From an uncultured Planktomarina sp. (lineage in GTDB: Bacteria; Pseudomonadota; Alphaproteobacteria; Rhodobacterales; Rhodobacteraceae): a DNA stretch of 64,000 bases. The translations under genes and the position numbers were made by a program. The stretch covers positions 1 to 64,000 of the forward strand of contig CALSQF010000012.1 of NCBI GenBank assembly GCA_943788425.1, given 5' to 3'. This document shows, in pieces, positions 1 to 8,745 of this stretch (position 1 is the stretch's first letter; every line of letters begins with the position of its first letter). The notes under the pieces were generated by a model. That model was given only the letters and a program-made list of their open reading frames with translations, searched no databases and had not been told where the DNA came from.

Positions 1-527
1 TTCTTCTAGCGGTGATCTGCTTTGCCTTCGCCGCCCGCTCCGGCGTATCTTGGAGCAAAGCGATCTGGGCCGGTTTTCTAGGCCTCCTGGTCCCCGCCGG
101 ATGGCTTGGCACAGGCTTTATATTGCAAGATGAGTTTGATCCCATTGTCATGCAATCTTTGTCATTCACGGCTCCGGCGGCAGATTTGCTCTTTTGGACC
201 GTGGCCTCCTCTGCCATTCCAGCCGGATTTGGGGTTGGATTGATCCTTGGCGTCGTGCTCGGGGCTGCAGCCTCCGCCCTCGGCAAAAAAGAATTTAACT
301 GGCAATCTTTCGAGACACCCAAACAAACCGGCCGTTATTTCTTGGGCGCGACACTCATGGGGGTGGGCGGCGTTTTGGCAGGTGGCTGTACGGTCGGAGC
401 AGGTCTGGCGGGAATCGCAAGCCTCAGTATCGCAGCGATCATTGCGCTCGCCTCAATCGCCCTCGGTGGATGGGCAATGCAAGCGCTGCTGGCCGAAAAA
501 CAGAGCGCGGCTGTTGGCGTCCATTAG
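1..527 (+). CDS. YeeE/YedE family membrane transporter (5' truncated by window edge)
   Basis: The frame is open to the left edge, so only the C-terminal ~175 residues are present. The protein is strongly hydrophobic, with about four membrane segments, and ends with a GGCTVGAG motif close to the last helices. That motif resembles the conserved Cys-containing repeat of the YeeE/YedE (sulf_transp, TsuA-like) family, which moves thiosulfate or related sulfur compounds across the inner membrane. No partner gene is visible because the upstream region lies outside the window. It is followed by a strong hairpin and then by convergent genes. The family call is fairly safe; the substrate is inferred from the family only. 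Confidence 0.8.
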   Translation, partial: LLAVICFAFAARSGVSWSKAIWAGFLGLLVPAGWLGTGFILQDEFDPIVMQSLSFTAPAADLLFWTVASSAIPAGFGVGLILGVVLGAAASALGKKEFNWQSFETPKQTGRYFLGATLMGVGGVLAGGCTVGAGLAGIASLSIAAIIALASIALGGWAMQALLAEKQSAAVGVH

Positions 528-538
528 CACATAGAATT

Positions 539-564
539 TCAAGGGCGGGCGATACCGCCCTTGA
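539..564. terminator. Hairpin between convergent genes
   Basis: A perfect 10-bp inverted repeat (TCAAGGGCGG / CCGCCCTTGA) with a 6-nt loop lies between the transporter and the convergent dehydrogenase. No long T-run follows, so it may be a weak bidirectional terminator or an mRNA 3'-end stabiliser. Confidence 0.6.
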
Positions 565-575
565 GCGCCGCGTGG

Positions 576-1445
576 TTACAACGCTTGCAAGCGTTTGAAC
601 AATGACGATGTGTCCCAACGACCGCCGCCCATTTTCTGCACGTCTTTATAGAATTGATCGACCAAAGCCGTCACGGGCAGACTCGCGCCATTCTCATCGG
701 CCGTCGCCAAGCATATTCCCAGATCCTTGCGCATCCAATCGACAGCAAAGCCGTGCTCAAAATGATCGTCCAACATCGTCTCATAGCGGTTGGACATTTG
801 CCAGCTGCCAGCGGCGCCTTGGCTAATGACTTCCACCACCGAGGCGCCATCCAGACCAGCTTTGGCGGCAAAATGTAACGCTTCCGACAGGCCTTGAACC
901 AAACCGGCAATAGCGATCTGGTTGCACATCTTGGTCATTTGCCCCGCGCCACTCTCGCCGATCCGGCGGCAAAGCTTTGAATATACGGCCATCACCGGCT
1001 CCGCCCGATCAAAATCGGCCTGATCGCCACCGCACATGATCGACAGTTGACCATTTTCAGCGCCCGCCTGGCCACCAGAAACAGGCGCATCAACAAATGC
1101 GATGCCTTTGACACGCGCTGCCTCATAGAGCTCGCGGGTGACCGCGGCAGATACTGTGGTATGGTCTACGAAAATGCTGCCTTCTGCCATGGTCGCGAAC
1201 GCGCCATCTGGTCCCAAACATACAGACCGCAAATCATCATCATTGCCCACGCAAGCCATGACCATTTCCGCACCCTGAGCGGCGGCCGCCGGGGTTGCGC
1301 CAGTTGCGCCGCCATGCTCCGACGTCCAAGCGGAGGCCTTTGCAGCAGTGCGGTTATATACAGTGACCTCATGCCCCGCGCCCGCCAAATGCCCCGCCAT
1401 AGGGTAGCCCATGACACCCAAGCCCAAGAATGTAATTTTTGTCAT
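576..1445 (-). CDS. NAD(P)-dependent beta-hydroxyacid dehydrogenase (3-hydroxyisobutyrate dehydrogenase / GarR family)
   Basis: The 289-residue protein opens with the Rossmann motif GLGVMGYPMAGHL, has the family's DAPVSGGQAGA substrate-binding segment mid-protein, and has the catalytic lysine region GQMTKMCNQ. These mark the beta-hydroxyacid dehydrogenase family, which oxidises or reduces 3-hydroxy acids such as 3-hydroxyisobutyrate or tartronate semialdehyde in the cytoplasm. I chose the ATG at 1445 because a GGAAAAGA ribosome-binding site precedes it; an in-frame ATG four codons upstream is possible. Directly upstream on the same strand sits the stump of a 2-hydroxyacid dehydrogenase. The exact substrate cannot be read from sequence. 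A second family member lies at 15181-16071. Confidence 0.87.
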   Translation of the reverse strand: MTKITFLGLGVMGYPMAGHLAGAGHEVTVYNRTAAKASAWTSEHGGATGATPAAAAQGAEMVMACVGNDDDLRSVCLGPDGAFATMAEGSIFVDHTTVSAAVTRELYEAARVKGIAFVDAPVSGGQAGAENGQLSIMCGGDQADFDRAEPVMAVYSKLCRRIGESGAGQMTKMCNQIAIAGLVQGLSEALHFAAKAGLDGASVVEVISQGAAGSWQMSNRYETMLDDHFEHGFAVDWMRKDLGICLATADENGASLPVTALVDQFYKDVQKMGGGRWDTSSLFKRLQAL

Positions 1446-1462
1446 TGTCTTTTCCATATCAG

Positions 1463-1753
1463 TTAAAGCCGATCGCCGGGCGTGTTACCGGCGAAAAAAG
1501 CATCCAAATTGTCCAAAGCGCGAAAGCCCATTGCATCGCGGGTCTGGCGCGTTGCGCTGCCAATATGAGGAAGCGTGAAAATGTTATCAAAGCGACTGAA
1601 GTCAGGGTTTCCACCCGGCTCAACTTGAAAACAATCCAAACCCGCAGCCAAAAGCTGGCCGCTCTCTAAAGCGGCCAGCAAAGCCGCCTCATCCACCAAG
1701 GCGCCGCGCGCTTTATCGGCCTCTTTGTCATCGGTGGCCTGATAACATCCGCT
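1463..1753 (-). pseudogene. C-terminal fragment of a D-isomer-specific 2-hydroxyacid dehydrogenase
   Basis: The frame reads ARGALVDEAALLAALESG, then AAGLDCFQVEP, then LPHIGSATRQTRDAMG, which is the C-terminal part of the NAD-binding domain and the tail of a 2-hydroxyacid dehydrogenase (glyoxylate/hydroxypyruvate reductase type). About 80-95 codons survive of a normal ~315. The N-terminal catalytic lobe and the GxGxxG region are missing, and an in-frame TGA closes the frame at 1754-1756. The piece is squeezed between glpK and the dehydrogenase at 576, ending 18 bp before the latter's start. It is best read as the remnant of a partly deleted gene; a translated fragment is unlikely to be active. 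Confidence 0.75.
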
Positions 1754-1779
1754 TCAGGGATAGATTGCCCCTGCAGCAT

Positions 1780-3255
1780 TTAGACCAAGGTTCGGCGCAC
1801 AGCATCTTGCCATCCTGCATATAGTCTCTCGCGATCCTGGCTGGTCATATGTGGCTCAAAGCGACAATCGCGGGCCCAGCTGTCCGCGAACCCCTGTTGG
1901 TCAGGATAAACGCCGGCGCGTGATCCGGCCAGCCATGCCGCTCCCAGAGCCGTGGTTTCCAAAACATTGGGTCGATCCACCGGCGCGCCGATAATATCGG
2001 CAAGAAACTGCATCGTCCAATCGGACGCCGTCATGCCCCCATCCACGCGCAAAACAGCCTCTCCAGGCGTGCCCATGTCATCCTGCATTGCCACCAGCAG
2101 ATCACGGGTCTGATAGCCTACGCTTTGCAGCGCCGCTTTCGCAAACTCCTTGGGACCGGAATTGCGGGTTAATCCAAAAATCGCGCCGCGACTCTCAGCA
2201 TTCCAATAGGGCGCGCCGAGCCCGGTGAACGCCGGCACCAAGTACAACGATTGATTGGGATCAGCGGCCGCGGCCATGTCTGCGGTTTCATGCGCTTCAG
2301 AAATAAGCCCCAGCCCGTCGCGTAGCCATTGCACCACCGCGCCTGCGATAAAAATCGAACCTTCCAACGCATAGGTTGGCTTGCCGTCAAATTGATAAGC
2401 GATCGTGCCAAGCAACCGGTTCTTCGATGCCACAAGAGTGTCACCGGTGTTGAGCAGCGCAAAACAGCCCGTGCCAAATGTCGATTTCAACATCCCCGGC
2501 GCGAAGCATGCCTGTCCAATGGTCGCGGCTTGTTGGTCGCCTGCCACGCCCAAAATAGGTATATCTGCGCCAAACATATCAGTGGTCCCGAACTCTGAAG
2601 CACAGTCACGCACCTCAGGCAGCATCGCCTGCGGCACCTGCAACAGCGCGCAGATCTGCGCATCCCAGCAACCGCGGCGAATGTCGTAGAGCATGGTTCG
2701 GGCCGCATTGGTCGCATCGGTGACATGGGCGCGGCCTTCGGTCAGCTTCCAAATCAAATAGCTGTCCATGGTCCCAAAGAGCAATTCACCCCGCGCCGCA
2801 CGCGCGGCCGCCCCCTCCACATTGCTCAGCAGCCAATGCAGCTTAGTGGCAGAAAAATAGGGATCCAGCAAAAGGCCGGTCTTTTGCGTGATCTCCGTCT
2901 CATGCCCTTCCGCACGCAGACGATCACAAAACGCAGACGTGCGCCGATCCTGCCAAACAATCGCCTTATGAATAGGCGCGCCGGTTTTGCGATCCCAGAT
3001 CAAGGTCGTTTCGCGCTGATTGGTGATGCCGATGGCGGCGATCTCTTTGGCTGTGCAGCCCGCTTGCGCCATCACACCGCCAACAACCGCTTGCACCGAG
3101 GCCCAAATCTCCTCTGCATCATGTTCAACCCATCCCGATTGTGGGAAATATTGTTGAAATTCTTGCTGGCACGACTGGACCGGATGCATGTCTTGATCGA
3201 AGAGAATAGCACGGCTTGAAGTGGTGCCTTGATCAATAGCCAGAATATAGGTCAT
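1780..3255 (-). CDS. glpK: Glycerol kinase
   Basis: The 491-residue protein is full length for GlpK and opens with [16 protein letters not shown], the phosphate-1 motif of the FGGY sugar kinases. Further family landmarks are [27 protein letters not shown] and the adenosine motif DGGMTASDW. It phosphorylates glycerol to glycerol-3-phosphate in the cytoplasm, feeding glycolysis or lipid synthesis. No glycerol transporter or glpD lies next to it, so it seems isolated from a glycerol regulon here. The start is supported by conservation of the N-terminal motif. High confidence. Confidence 0.97.
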   Translation of the reverse strand: MTYILAIDQGTTSSRAILFDQDMHPVQSCQQEFQQYFPQSGWVEHDAEEIWASVQAVVGGVMAQAGCTAKEIAAIGITNQRETTLIWDRKTGAPIHKAIVWQDRRTSAFCDRLRAEGHETEITQKTGLLLDPYFSATKLHWLLSNVEGAAARAARGELLFGTMDSYLIWKLTEGRAHVTDATNAARTMLYDIRRGCWDAQICALLQVPQAMLPEVRDCASEFGTTDMFGADIPILGVAGDQQAATIGQACFAPGMLKSTFGTGCFALLNTGDTLVASKNRLLGTIAYQFDGKPTYALEGSIFIAGAVVQWLRDGLGLISEAHETADMAAAADPNQSLYLVPAFTGLGAPYWNAESRGAIFGLTRNSGPKEFAKAALQSVGYQTRDLLVAMQDDMGTPGEAVLRVDGGMTASDWTMQFLADIIGAPVDRPNVLETTALGAAWLAGSRAGVYPDQQGFADSWARDCRFEPHMTSQDRERLYAGWQDAVRRTLV

Positions 3256-3327
3256 GAAAACTCCCGCCAGTTAAGGATATTTCGAATTCAAAATGTGCCG
3301 CGACTGCTGGGGCGATGTAAAGAGGAT

Positions 3328-4038
3328 TTAACCGCGAAATCCAGTCGCCACGACGAATTTTTCTGACGAACTCGAACGTGAGGCCGGTGGTTTCATATTG
3401 ATGACTTTGGTGAATTTTTGTTTCAGCAACGCTTGCAGCTCGCCTTCTGCGCCGCCGGCCAAGACCTTGGCCACGAAAGTGCCACCGGGTGTCAGCACGT
3501 CAAAGGCAAAATAGGCCGCCGCTTCGCATAATGCGATGATGCGCAGGTGGTCCGTCTGTTTGTGACCAGAGGAGGCCGCCGCCATATCCGACATAACGAC
3601 ATCCGCGGGCCCATTGAGCCAGACTTTCACCTTGGCATCCGCATCATCCTCCATAAAATCCAACACGTGAATTTCCGCGCCGGGAATGCTTTCCACCTCT
3701 TGCAGATCCACGCCCAAAATCGTCCCGACCTTTTTGCCCTGCCGCGTGCCCAATGCATTGATACGCTTAACCGCCACTTGACACCATCCGCCCGGTGCGC
3801 AGCCTAGATCGACAACCCGCGCCCCAGGCACCAAAAACCGAAACTTATCATCAAGTTCTAGTATTTTATAGGCCGCGCGCCCACGATACCCATCCGCCTG
3901 GGCCCGCTTGACATAGGGGTCATTCAGCTGCCGCTCCAGCCAAAGCGTTGAGGACAGTTTCCGCCCCCGCGCCGTTTTCACTTTGACGCGCAGATCCCGC
4001 TGGCCGCGACCACTGTTACTACCTGGATTTTTCGCCAT
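3328..4038 (-). CDS. rlmE: 23S rRNA (uridine-2'-O-) methyltransferase RlmE
   Basis: The 236-residue protein has a basic N-terminal tail of about 30 residues, then the FtsJ fold with SAM motif DLGCAPGGW at residues 77-85. The likely catalytic residues are K58, D151 (in DVVMSDMAA) and K191 (in [10 protein letters not shown]), matching the K-D-K set of RrmJ/FtsJ. The enzyme methylates the ribose of U2552 (E. coli numbering) on the 50S subunit. It starts 6 bp after the ppx stop on the same strand, so the two genes are probably co-transcribed, a pairing common in alphaproteobacteria. Confidence 0.96.
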   Translation of the reverse strand: MAKNPGSNSGRGQRDLRVKVKTARGRKLSSTLWLERQLNDPYVKRAQADGYRGRAAYKILELDDKFRFLVPGARVVDLGCAPGGWCQVAVKRINALGTRQGKKVGTILGVDLQEVESIPGAEIHVLDFMEDDADAKVKVWLNGPADVVMSDMAAASSGHKQTDHLRIIALCEAAAYFAFDVLTPGGTFVAKVLAGGAEGELQALLKQKFTKVINMKPPASRSSSSEKFVVATGFRG

Positions 4039-4044
4039 ATCGCC

Positions 4045-5160
4045 TCAGCTCTTTTGTTCACGCAAAACACCATCTGCGCTCATTTGCGCATAGAGTAAAC
4101 CCTCACGCAGGCCTCTATCGGCCACCGACAGTTTATGGGTGGGCCAGCAGCGCAGCAATGCTTGTAAAATTGCGGCTCCAGACATGATAAGCGCCTGGCG
4201 ATCCTTGCCAATGCGCGGATCATTTTGGCGCCCGACCGGACCCAAACGCAGGTAATCATGGATCACCTTGTCAATTTCGATCGAAGACATTGCCAGCCCA
4301 TCGACTTTGTTACGATCATAGCGACGCAATCCCAGGTGGCTGGCCGCAACGGTTGTCACCGTACCGCTCGTTCCGATGATTTGGAAATGCTCTATTTCAT
4401 AAGCCCGGTCATAGGGGATGAATTTTTCTAACTTTTCTTCGAATAGGAGGCTCATCAAAGCAAAACGGCCCGCGTCATTTTCCACGTCGGTGAATAAATC
4501 GCGCAGGGTCGCAACACCGAGCGGCACAGAAATCCAATCCACCACCTTGGCCCCGTATTTATTCGGACGCTCGCCCGAACGAAACCCACGGTGCATATGC
4601 ATAATCGCGCGGCTGCGCGAATTGGGTTGCACATCCGCCAGATCGATCCAAACCAACTCGGTAGATCCCCCGCCGATATCGACGACCAATAGCTGATCTG
4701 TGTCGTGAGTGACCAAAGGCGCACAGGACAGAACCGCCAGCTGCGCTTCCTCCTCCGCCTTGATAATTTCCAAAGTCAGCCCCGTTGTCTTGCGGATTTG
4801 CTGCATGAGCTTGGGGCCATTGGCCGCGCGCCGACAGGCCTCCGTGGCCACCAGACGCATCTTTTTCACGCGATATTGCCGCAATTTTTGGCTGCATACC
4901 CGCAAAGCCTGCAAGGTACGATCCATGGAGACGCGGCTTAGTCGCCCAGTTTCTTCCAAACCGTGCCCAAGCTGGACGGATTTGGAAAAGCTGTCCACAA
5001 TTTTGAATTGCGCACCATCGGGTTGCGCAATCAGCATGCGGCACGAATTTGTACCGAGATCCAAAGCCGCATAGAGCTGAGGAATCTGGGCCTGGAGGCC
5101 TGCGGCTGGCTCAACCGCATTGGTAATCGCATCCGCAGACCGAGGACGCTGTGGCGCCAT
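4045..5160 (-). CDS. ppx: Ppx/GppA family exopolyphosphatase / pppGpp phosphatase
   Basis: The 371-residue protein belongs to the ASKHA phosphatases: the first phosphate loop is DLGTNSCRM (residues 34-42) and the second DIGGGSTEL (161-169). The family hydrolyses terminal phosphates of polyphosphate or the 5' phosphate of pppGpp. It is the short form, with the catalytic domain but without a C-terminal HD extension, as is usual in Rhodobacterales. Residues 1-29 form a low-complexity leader before the domain. It is the first gene of a two-gene unit with rlmE and is divergent from the C1/folate operon at 5389. Whether it acts on polyphosphate or pppGpp is not decided by sequence. Confidence 0.92.
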   Translation of the reverse strand: MAPQRPRSADAITNAVEPAAGLQAQIPQLYAALDLGTNSCRMLIAQPDGAQFKIVDSFSKSVQLGHGLEETGRLSRVSMDRTLQALRVCSQKLRQYRVKKMRLVATEACRRAANGPKLMQQIRKTTGLTLEIIKAEEEAQLAVLSCAPLVTHDTDQLLVVDIGGGSTELVWIDLADVQPNSRSRAIMHMHRGFRSGERPNKYGAKVVDWISVPLGVATLRDLFTDVENDAGRFALMSLLFEEKLEKFIPYDRAYEIEHFQIIGTSGTVTTVAASHLGLRRYDRNKVDGLAMSSIEIDKVIHDYLRLGPVGRQNDPRIGKDRQALIMSGAAILQALLRCWPTHKLSVADRGLREGLLYAQMSADGVLREQKS

Positions 5161-5388
5161 ACTTACACGCCTTTCGAGTTTCGAGTTGCCCCCAACCTAA
5201 GCTCTTCGATGGCACCTTGCAATCGCTCATAAAGTTATTGCCAATTTTTCCGAATAATACGCCTTTTCAATGTCCAGAGGTTTTGGCAGGACAGGAAAGT
5301 CGCTCCTACCGGTTCAATTGTCGAAATTCGACCCTGTTTTTAGATCAGTTGCACCTAGTTATCCGTGACACAGATGTGAGGAATCATT

Positions 5389-5694
5389 ATGGCAGATGTA
5401 ATTGTGGTGTATTGGCGTGATATCCCGGCCCAAGTCATTGTCGGCAAAGGGCGCAAAGCGTCAAAAGTGCAATTGCCAGAGCGTTTTGAACAGGCCATTG
5501 ACCGCGCCGCCATGAAGGTCGGTGCCGAAGACACTGATGCCTATCTCGCTGAATGGCGCAAGGCCGAGCCCTATGTGGTTGATGGCGATCAGGCCGAAAT
5601 GGCGCAAGCAGAAGCCGCACGCCTCGACGCCGAATATGATCAAGAAAAAATCAAGCAGCTCATCGCCAATGATGGCTGGGCCATACAGGCCTAG
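5389..5694 (+). CDS. Small 'virulence factor' domain protein of C1/folate operons
   Basis: The 101-residue protein starts MADVIVVYWRDIPAQV and has a charged, helical C-terminal half. I recognise it as the small family called 'virulence factor' (PF13769) despite having no proven virulence role; in roseobacters it precedes a methylenetetrahydrofolate reductase and a methyltetrahydrofolate:corrinoid methyltransferase. That is the arrangement here (next start at 5731). A TGAGGA ribosome-binding site precedes the ATG. The name is a legacy label and its biochemical role is unknown; I infer an accessory role in C1 transfer only from conserved context. Confidence 0.82.
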   Translation: MADVIVVYWRDIPAQVIVGKGRKASKVQLPERFEQAIDRAAMKVGAEDTDAYLAEWRKAEPYVVDGDQAEMAQAEAARLDAEYDQEKIKQLIANDGWAIQA

Positions 5695-5730
5695 TCCCCC
5701 AAGTTGCCAGTTGAAAAGAAGGAGCGGCCC

Positions 5731-6658
5731 ATGGCCCTACTCAATTTTGGATCGAAAGACACTGCAGGTGTTGAGATCAACCCGCAAGTAGAAAGCTTTT
5801 TGAAGGATTACTCTATTGAGGTAATGCCACGCACGGCGGAGAAAATTGAAGATTTCCGCGAGCTTCTCCCGGCCGCAACGCGCGTGTACATCGCGCAGAT
5901 TGAAGGCACGCCCATTGAAGACATGGTGGCCACCGCGAAGCGTATCGCATGCGAGGGTTTTACCGTCATGCCGCATTTTCCCCGCGCGGATCATCAAAGA
6001 CGAAGCCACGCTGCGCAATTGGATCGCCATGTACCAGGGCGAAGCTGGCGTCGAACAGGCCTTGCTTCTCGCGGGCGGTGTGACGCAGCCCCACGGAGAT
6101 TACGAAAGCTCCATGCAATTGCTCGAAAGCGGAGCGTTTGGCGAAGCGGGTTTCAAGCGCCTGCATGTGGCCGGGCATCCTGAAGGCAATAAGGACATTG
6201 ATCCCGATGGATCCATGACAAATGTCGATTCGGCTCTGCGCTGGAAGCAGGCATTTTCCGACACATCCGACGCAGATATGGCCATTGCGACACAGTTTTG
6301 TTTTGAGGCTGCCCCCGTGATTGACTGGGCCGATGCTCTGGCGGAACGGGGCATCACTCTGCCGATACATATCGGCGTGGCCGGCCCGGCAAAACTGCAA
6401 ACCTTGATCAAATTTTCAATCGCCTGTGGTGTCGGCGCCTCCCTGCGGGTGCTGCAGCGGCGGGCCAAAGATTTGACCAAATTGCTTTTGCCCTTCACCC
6501 CCGATGAGTTCTTGAGCGATCTTGCGGCCTATAAAGTCGCAAATCCGGATTTTGGCATTTCACATGTCCATTTCTTCCCACTTGGCGGGATTAAAACCAA
6601 TGCCAATTGGGCCATCGAAAACGGCGGCACCTCCGCCACTCCAGCTTCTCAATCCTAA
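5731..6658 (+). pseudogene. Methylenetetrahydrofolate reductase-like protein, split by a +1 frameshift
   Basis: A good AAGGAG site precedes the ATG at 5731. The first frame runs MALLNFGSKD to FTVMPHF and then derails; from about 5983 the next frame continues ARIIKDEATLRNW, LLLAGGVTQPHGDY, GHPEGNKDID to the stop at 6658. Removing one C from the CCCC run at 5980-5983 restores a ~308-residue protein of normal MetF-fold (TIM-barrel) length, reading HFPARIIKDE across the join. The fold carries FAD and interconverts methylene- and methyl-tetrahydrofolate. Upstream and downstream partners are intact. Either a real disabling mutation or a homopolymer sequencing error is possible; conservation of the second half favours a very recent event or an error. 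Confidence 0.85.
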
Positions 6659-6670
6659 GGATTTCCAAAT

Positions 6671-7735
6671 ATGACACGCACTGTTGTAGAGTCAAAAACC
6701 AAGACAGCCATCATCGGCTTTGATGAGCCCTTCTGCGTGATTGGTGAGCGCATCAATCCAACAGGCCGCAAGATCTTAAATGCAGAGCTGGAAGCGGGAG
6801 ATTATTCTCGTGTGGAAGCCGATGCCATTGCCCAAACGGCTGCCGGTGCCACGATCTTGGACATCAACTCCGGTGCCGTCTTCTCAAACAAAATGGCCGA
6901 AGATCCACGCTATGCGGATAATAACTTTGTCGAGCCAACCTTGATGCGCGCCTTGATCGAACGAGTGCAAGCTGTGGTTGACACACCCCTGTGCATCGAC
7001 AGCTCGGTGCCAGGCGCTTTGGAAAATGGCCTGGCCGCCGCCGAAGGCCGCCCACTTCTCAACTCGGTTACAGGAGAAGAAGAGCGGATGGAAATGGTGC
7101 TGCCATTGGTGAAAAAATACAATGTGCCTGTGGTCGCCATTTCCAATGATGACACCGGCATCTCCGAAGACCCTGACGTACGCTTTGCCGTTGCAAAAAA
7201 AATCGTTGAGCGCGCCGCTGACTTTGGCATTCCGGCCCATGACATCGTTGTTGATCCGCTGGTGATGCCCGTAGGCGCAATGGGATCTGCTGGCTTGCAA
7301 GTCTTCACTCTGGTCCGGCGTTTGCGTGAGGAATTGGGTGTGAACACCACCTGCGGAGCATCGAATATCTCCTTCGGCCTGCCCAATCGTCACGGCATCA
7401 ACAATGCCTTCCTGCCGATGGCCATGGCCGCGGGCATGACCTCAGCCATCATGAATCCGGTCGCCTTGCCGGTCAATCAAACCAAGATTGCCGAAAAGAA
7501 AGCCGAGATTGCCGCGGCGGGCATCATCTTGCCAGAGGGTATAGATGATGAAACTTTCGTCACCCTCTTTGGCATGGGATCCATGTCGAGCAAACCCGGC
7601 AAAGAAATGGAAGCCATCCGGGCCGCCAATTTCTTGATGGATTGCGACCCAAGCGGGGCCGCTTGGATCAATTTCAACAAAATTCCTGGCAGTCATGCGG
7701 GTGGTCGCGGTGGCCGCAAGCGCCGTCGGGGTTAA
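6671..7735 (+). CDS. Methyltetrahydrofolate:corrinoid methyltransferase (pterin-binding family)
   Basis: The 354-residue protein has the pterin-binding TIM-barrel signature: VIGERINPTGR near the N terminus, ATILDINSGAV, then CIDSSVPGALE and the loop NSVTGEEERM. The family (AcsE/MeTr-like, related to the MetH folate domain) moves methyl groups between methyl-tetrahydrofolate and a cob(I)amide carried by a separate corrinoid protein. The C terminus is an unusual basic tail, GGRGGRKRRRG. It follows the MetF-like gene by 12 bp, so methyl groups delivered to folate could be oxidised to methylene-folate. No corrinoid protein, MttB-like methyltransferase or RamA-like activase is present in this window, unlike many roseobacter versions of this cluster. 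Confidence 0.9.
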   Translation: MTRTVVESKTKTAIIGFDEPFCVIGERINPTGRKILNAELEAGDYSRVEADAIAQTAAGATILDINSGAVFSNKMAEDPRYADNNFVEPTLMRALIERVQAVVDTPLCIDSSVPGALENGLAAAEGRPLLNSVTGEEERMEMVLPLVKKYNVPVVAISNDDTGISEDPDVRFAVAKKIVERAADFGIPAHDIVVDPLVMPVGAMGSAGLQVFTLVRRLREELGVNTTCGASNISFGLPNRHGINNAFLPMAMAAGMTSAIMNPVALPVNQTKIAEKKAEIAAAGIILPEGIDDETFVTLFGMGSMSSKPGKEMEAIRAANFLMDCDPSGAAWINFNKIPGSHAGGRGGRKRRRG

Positions 7736-7750
7736 GGCTGCAACATCCCT

Positions 7751-7769
7751 GCCCGGCCTTTGGCCGGGC
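7751..7769. terminator. Hairpin between convergent C1 operon and aldolase gene
   Basis: A perfect 8-bp GC-only stem (GCCCGGCC / GGCCGGGC) with a TTT loop lies 16 bp after the methyltransferase stop and 9 bp before the end of the convergent aldolase. No T-run follows, so it may work as a bidirectional 3'-end hairpin. Confidence 0.6.
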
Positions 7770-7777
7770 AGCGCCCC

Positions 7778-8548
7778 TTAAAGCTGGCGCGCTTGGGCGA
7801 CATTTTGCGCCAGCGCCGATTGCAACGTCACCACATCAGCGGCAACCCCAAGAAAACACCCGCCCTGTGCGATAAAGCGCTGCTGATCTTCTGGATCGAA
7901 ACAAATCGTGCCGGCGCAGAGCCCCGCCGCTTTGATATCCTTCATCCCCTGCGCGATAACCTCCAAGACCTCCGGGTGGTTCAAGTCACCCAAATGCCCC
8001 ATATCCGCGCTTAAATCCGCCGGGCCTATAAAGATGCAGTCAATGCCTGGCACTTGGGCGATTTGCGCAATATTGGCCATAGCGGCGCGCGTTTCGACCT
8101 GCACCATGACGCAAATCTGATCATTGGCTGTTTTGGCGTAATCTGGAATGGCATTGTAGCCACTGGCCCGCGCCAGGGCATAGCCCACCCCGCGCCGCCC
8201 CTCGGGTGCATATTTACAGGCCTCCACCACTTGCTGCGCTTGCTCTGCGGTTTCCACCATAGGCACCAATACGCTTTGCGCCCCTATATCCAAAACCTGT
8301 TTTAAAATCCAATCTTCGCCCTGCGGCACACGCACCACAGCACTGGCCCCGCGCCCTTCCAATGCGCGCAGTTGCGCCGCCATCAAAGGCAAGTCATTCG
8401 GCCCATGTTCCCCATCAATCAAACACCAATCATAGCCGGCCGCCCCAGCCATCTCCGCCACCGCCGGATTGCACAGGCCCAGCCAAATGCCAATTTGCAA
8501 CTCTCGGCGCGCGAGGGCGGCTTTCAATTTGTTTTTGGGTGCAGGCAT
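7778..8548 (-). CDS. HpcH/HpaI family class II aldolase
   Basis: The 256-residue protein carries the family hallmarks: CLIDGEHGPND (D45, E47 and the general acid/base H48), VMVQVETRAA with a metal-binding glutamate, and FIGPADLSADMGH with the metal-binding aspartate. Members cleave 4-hydroxy-2-oxo acids such as 4-hydroxy-2-oxoheptanedioate or 2-keto-3-deoxy-rhamnonate into pyruvate plus an aldehyde, using a divalent metal. It stands alone between convergent and divergent neighbours. A role with the sugar-acid genes at 16309-19737 is possible, since KDR-type aldolases belong to this family, but physical distance gives no support. Confidence 0.88.
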   Translation of the reverse strand: MPAPKNKLKAALARRELQIGIWLGLCNPAVAEMAGAAGYDWCLIDGEHGPNDLPLMAAQLRALEGRGASAVVRVPQGEDWILKQVLDIGAQSVLVPMVETAEQAQQVVEACKYAPEGRRGVGYALARASGYNAIPDYAKTANDQICVMVQVETRAAMANIAQIAQVPGIDCIFIGPADLSADMGHLGDLNHPEVLEVIAQGMKDIKAAGLCAGTICFDPEDQQRFIAQGGCFLGVAADVVTLQSALAQNVAQARQL

Positions 8549-8745
8549 GATCTGATCCTTTAATTACAGAACTAAAAGCATCTCTACGATTGCCGAAAAA
8601 GGCAAGCGCTGAGTTGTTATGCGGGCAAAATCCGCTCCTCCTGATTTTGGCTCGCTTTACCAACTATCGGGCCTAACGCCCTTGCACGGATTGGGCGAAA
8701 TAAAGTATGCAGCTGCCTGAGTGGTATGGAAGTTGGAAAAAGAAC

